A stretch of 64,000 nucleotides of DNA from Symsagittifera roscoffensis (Eukaryota > Xenacoelomorpha > Acoela > Convolutidae), in NCBI RefSeq assembly GCF_963678635.1, contig NC_087066.1:16039949-16103948 (forward strand), read 5' to 3'. Below, one piece after another: positions 60,501 through 64,000 of the stretch. Each line of letters begins with the position of its first letter. Positions within the stretch are counted from its first letter, which is position 1. The translations under genes and the position numbers were made by a program. The notes beneath the pieces were generated by a model. The model worked only from the letters and a program-made list of their open reading frames with translations, had not been told where the DNA came from and ran no database searches.

Positions 60501-60584
60501 ATAGAAGATTTTGGTTTTGATTGTCCGTCCAATAGTTCTAATACTTCAGAAGCAGCGGCTGATAAAAATTTTTTGCCCATGGGA

Positions 60585-60860
60585 GATACGATTTCACAGG
60601 GAGATACTTTCGTCAGTTATTTAAGTACAAAAACGCAAGACATTCTGGCAAGAGGGTTTGAGATCAATCAGAAAGTGACCAAATTTCCCTTTCATGCATT
60701 CTCTATAACAGTTTTTAATAAACTGAGGGCTGGCGCATTTTAGCGCTGTGCCAAGTATTTTGAGTTGTTTTGCAACCCGGGGCGATTTTGTTAAACGTAC
60801 ATGTGTAGTGTTTTTGTCGACTGTGACGAAAAATAGTCCCGGTTGATAAAGTGTCTGTTT
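60585..60860. other. Spacer unique to the short (2.2 kb) array unit
   Basis: Replaces the plus-strand ORF found in the two long units. The sequence (agatacgatttcacaggg ... gttgataaagtgtctg) has no counterpart elsewhere in the window and no recognised coding. Confidence 0.6.
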
Positions 60861-61047
60861 GGTTGCCCATGAAGTTACTAGTTGAAGCTAACTAAAGCCA
60901 ATGTTCGCCCAACATACCTATAGGTTGCGTGTTGATAATAGCGAAACAGTTTTGCCGATTTTTGGAAACATATCCGAAGAGAAACATCCTAGAAATCTGA
61001 AGGTTAGTTGAGGATGTAAAGAACACAGTTTGCACATTTCAAAATTG

Positions 61048-62435
61048 TCAACCAAGGTACACTGTAGAATTTTTGATGATCTCGCCGTTGCGGTCACTTA
61101 ATACGACTGATCGACGTTCGCCGAGTACAATCAGGCAAATAGGATTTTAAGTAACTTTTTCAAACTTCACTTCAACACTCAACCGGGCAGCAGCAAATTC
61201 CGGATGAATACTGCTATCGCTCAAGTGCAAATCACTCGTAAGAGTGAACACCGGGTTAAAAAGGTTGCGGAAATAAGACACGTTGATCAGTTACCGTCTT
61301 GATTGAATCCGAGTAATCTCATTGTTGTCGAACAAATTTGTACATGACTTTTTCCTACGTCGATAAACGTTCCTCCTATAGAATTTCCCTTGCAAATTAC
61401 TCGAATTGTTGACAAGTCAAAGTCTTCAAAACTGAGAGCAATTTGTTGCATAGCTTCCTGTTAAATTCTCTTCGGGCACCAAAGATAATTGTAGACGACT
61501 TATCGACGCCCGGTAGAATTTGTTGTCTCTAAAATGAACACTAGTTCCGCTTGAAATGAAAAAAGACGCTACCACAACTTCGTTAAACTCGTATTTGGCC
61601 ATTTTGCTAGTAAGAGCGTGGTCAATGGATGAGTGAGTTTCGGCATGTGATCCAGGTGAGCATTGGTTTCAAGTTCCAGCATGTGATCTAGGCAAGTAGC
61701 ATTCACAGATTTTACTCCAAAACTTTGGGGCTTAAGTTTTGTTGAACTTTTCAGCAAAACGAATTGATTCATGGCTCGAGTTAATGTAAGGCATATTTCA
61801 ACCCCAGCTAGTAGGTATTTGTCAATACCGGTCAAGATTGCGTCGTTGAGTTGGAAACGATATCTCCAATTTCGTCCTGATTTTACATGTTCTTATCAAT
61901 TTCTAAAATAAGGCCTGATGCTGTCTCATGTTTTCGTAGAATCGTCTTCATTTAGTCGCCTTGGCATGCCAAAACTCCTTTCTTTATTGGGCATCGCTAG
62001 AAAAAACTACTTCCAAAAGCGCCTTGTAAGGATGAAGTTTGTTAGATGGCGATGACACAATCCATTCAAACTTACTTTTGCCAATCTGCTAGATTATTGA
62101 CAAAATTAGGCTTTTCCAAGTTGATAGGAGTAGTTCTGTCGACAACCGCTTCCTCGTCGTCTTCTTTCTCTGATTCCGACGATGTTGTCCCTGTCCCAAC
62201 CATCTGCAGCTCCAAGTCCAAATATTCTCGTCTCTATAACATTCCCGCTAACATCGGTCTTTGACCCCGTAACTTCGAATTCTAAGACTGGCGCATCTGC
62301 ATTAGTGGGAGGAAAGACGCGCTCGTCATATCCTCGCTGAAAATTTACGAGTACGTGGCCATTTGAAAACAGATCAAGAGCTGAATTAGTTACCGATGCT
62401 GGGGGCTCAGATGTGATAATAGAATTTGAAGACAA
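61048..62435 (-). pseudogene. Capsid protein relic, copy 3
   Basis: Same arrangement as copies 1 and 2. Start at 62435 (frame open to 62106), GIDKYLLAGV at about 61820, MAKYEFNEVVVASFF at about 61600, and the FEDFDL-type block near 61430. The frameshift before the HPYKA block is shared. The acceptor-like 'cctagatcac' seen in copies 1 and 2 is cctggatcac here, which argues against these breaks being introns. Confidence 0.65.
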
Positions 62436-62479
62436 TTATCCTCCTCCTTTTTGTCTCATCGCGATGCTTTATCAACTAG

Positions 62480-62683
62480 TTAGGTGAAAAAGACCTGTCT
62501 GATTCGTTTCTTGGTTGCCTTTTTCTTGTTTTTTTTTGATAAGCCTTTTTTCATTGTTTCGAAATGGCGGGCTTGCTGAGTTGCTTGACCGCCCTCTTTT
62601 TCTTTGGAACGCTTCGACGACGGCGTGCTGATCCTCCTACTTGCTTGTGAATTGTATTCCTGAAAACCTACTTTATGGAACAT
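62480..62683 (-). other. Lysine-rich ORF, copy 3 (best preserved, 67 codons)
   Basis: Open from Met at 62683 to a stop at 62480, 44 bases before the capsid start on the same strand. Basic throughout: SRRISTPSSKRSKEKEGG, then KKGLSKKNKKKATKKRIR. It may be a virion core or DNA-binding protein, or the C-terminal part of one. Family not recognised. Confidence 0.4.
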
Positions 62684-62949
62684 TTTGGTTTTGATTGTCC
62701 GTCCAATAGTTCTAATACTTCAGGAGTAGCGGCTGATAAAAAATCTTTGCCCATGAGATGCCGTATTTTTTAGCATAAGGAATTACAAAAAAGCAGAAAA
62801 GACTGGAGAGCTCCGTTCGAATGGGCCAGGAGAAGGAGGAAAAAGAAGAAGACTAAGCTTAGCCGGTCAACTGCGGAAGATTCAAAAGACCTCAACGTAA
62901 ACCAATTACTTGGCCCTCGTTTGTTCTACAAAAAGTAAGGAGGCAAGTA

Positions 62950-63297
62950 ATGGGATACAGCAATGCATTCTTGAAGGAATGTATATGTATTCAATACGCG
63001 ACCGGGTCAATTCAGACGAAGAGCTTCAAAAGTATTTTGAAGAAAAATAAAATTACGTACGCCGGAACACGAAGGAGTCAACTGACTCGCCTCTATCGGT
63101 TGGTTGAGAAGTTTCCTCTGTTTAAAAAGTTAGATACTGGTTTCAAGCCCTCAGAGATACTCAACAAGCTATCGGTCATCGAAGCGGTTTGCGAAACGAA
63201 TCCAAAGTTGTGGGCAAACGGTGCCACTTTGGTGGATAACAGCAGCAATAAGGAGAGCAGCACTACCGAAGATGACGAGCAACGAATAAACTCATAG
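62950..63297 (+). other. Plus-strand array ORF with acidic C-terminus, copy 2
   Basis: 115 codons, nearly identical to the second frame of 57977-58351: LTRLYRLVEKFPLFKK, KPSEILNKLSVIEAVCE, KESSTTEDDEQRINS. The matching upstream frame lies at about 62870-63050, again offset by one base. Present only in the long array units. Confidence 0.4.
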
Positions 63298-63743
63298 AAT
63301 AACAGCTATATTTATAAGATTTTTATCGCAACATTTTTTTTCACTTTAATTTTGATGCAAAAATGCTAGTGACAAACTGTATTATACCGTCTTGTGAAAC
63401 AAAGTTAATTAAAATAGCCTTTCCATTTGTTTTTGAACAAATACAATGAGCAATAAATATACAATGAAATCCACAAAATTAAACTAATCTATTTTTGAGT
63501 TAAGCACGTATTTGTTTATTTTGGCCACGACTTTGTAAAGTAGCTTGTTGTAGAATTGGTTGCCCATGAAGTTACTAGTTGAAGTAATTAAAGCCAATGT
63601 TCGCCGAACATACCTATAGGTTGCGTGTTGCTAATAGCGAAACAGTTTTGGTGATTTTTGGAAACATATCCGAGGAGAAACATCCTAGAAATCTGAAGGA
63701 TAGCTGAGGATGTAAAGAACACAGTTTGCACATTTAAAAATTG
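63298..63743. other. Array spacer before capsid copy 4
   Basis: Matches the 58352-58868 spacer with small indels. Confidence 0.6.
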
Positions 63744-64000
63744 TCAACCATGGTACACTGTAGAGTTTTTGATGATCTCGCCGTTGCGGTCACTTAATAC
63801 GACTGATCGACGTTCGCCGAGTACAATCAGGCAAATAGGATTATCAGTAACTTTTTCAAATTTCACTTCAACACTCAACCGGGCAGCAGCAAGTTCCGGA
63901 TGAAAACTGCTATCGCTCAAGTGCAAATCACTCGTAAGAGTGAACACCGGGTTAAAGTGGTTGCGGAAATAAGACATGTTGAGCAGTTACCGTCGTGATC
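63744..64000 (-). pseudogene. Capsid protein relic, copy 4, running off the window
   Basis: Only the C-terminal block is inside the window: FTLTSDLHLSD, AAARLSVEVKFEKV and PICLIVLGERRSVVLSD, with the stop at 63744. In this stretch the frame is open over 77 codons, so it is better kept than in copy 1. The array continues beyond 64000. Confidence 0.65.

Overview
The window is AT-rich nuclear DNA from an animal. Genes are split by GT-AG introns from under 100 bp to about 5 kb and lie among many repeats. Recognisable host genes are a MAPK-activated protein kinase of the MK2/MK3/MK5 group, a SUZ12-type Polycomb protein and a small cysteine-rich signal-anchored or secreted protein. The species cannot be named from sequence alone. 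Three genes have a good 3' splice acceptor 2-8 bases before the start ATG, which fits either 5'UTR introns or spliced-leader trans-splicing.

Layout: 1.4-13.8 kb is the kinase locus. Five shared 5' exons are followed by two complete, phase-compatible sets of 3' exons (set A 3.2-11.6 kb, set B 12.3-13.8 kb). 14-26 kb is repeat-dominated: modular tRNA-derived SINE pieces, a ~780 bp tandem repeat interrupted by a dead LINE, and a hAT-type MITE. The SUZ12-like ORF (26.8-28.4 kb) has no introns. The cysteine-rich gene (32.5-34.8 kb) carries a ~170 bp satellite in its only intron. 35-39 kb holds no gene I can support. 39-40.4 kb is an ~85 bp minisatellite that leads into a nearly perfect 2.26 kb tandem duplication (39.7-44.2 kb). 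That duplication copies exons 2-3 of a minus-strand three-exon gene for a secreted protein I do not recognise; a paralogue lies at 53.3-55.3 kb.

After a 200-base assembly gap (55,933-56,132), the rest of the window is a tandem array of about 2.7 and 2.2 kb units. Each unit contains a broken minus-strand ORF series that follows, block by block, the double-jelly-roll major capsid protein of Polinton/Maverick-adintovirus elements, plus a short lysine-rich minus-strand ORF. Some units also carry a plus-strand ORF with an acidic tail. Three full copies and the start of a fourth are present. Shared lesions indicate that an already decayed endogenous viral fragment was amplified in tandem.

The main points are the kinase locus with two alternative C-terminal halves, the amplified capsid relic, and the unrecognised secreted gene family with internal exon duplication. 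All exon models were made by eye from splice signals, reading phase and paralogue comparison.
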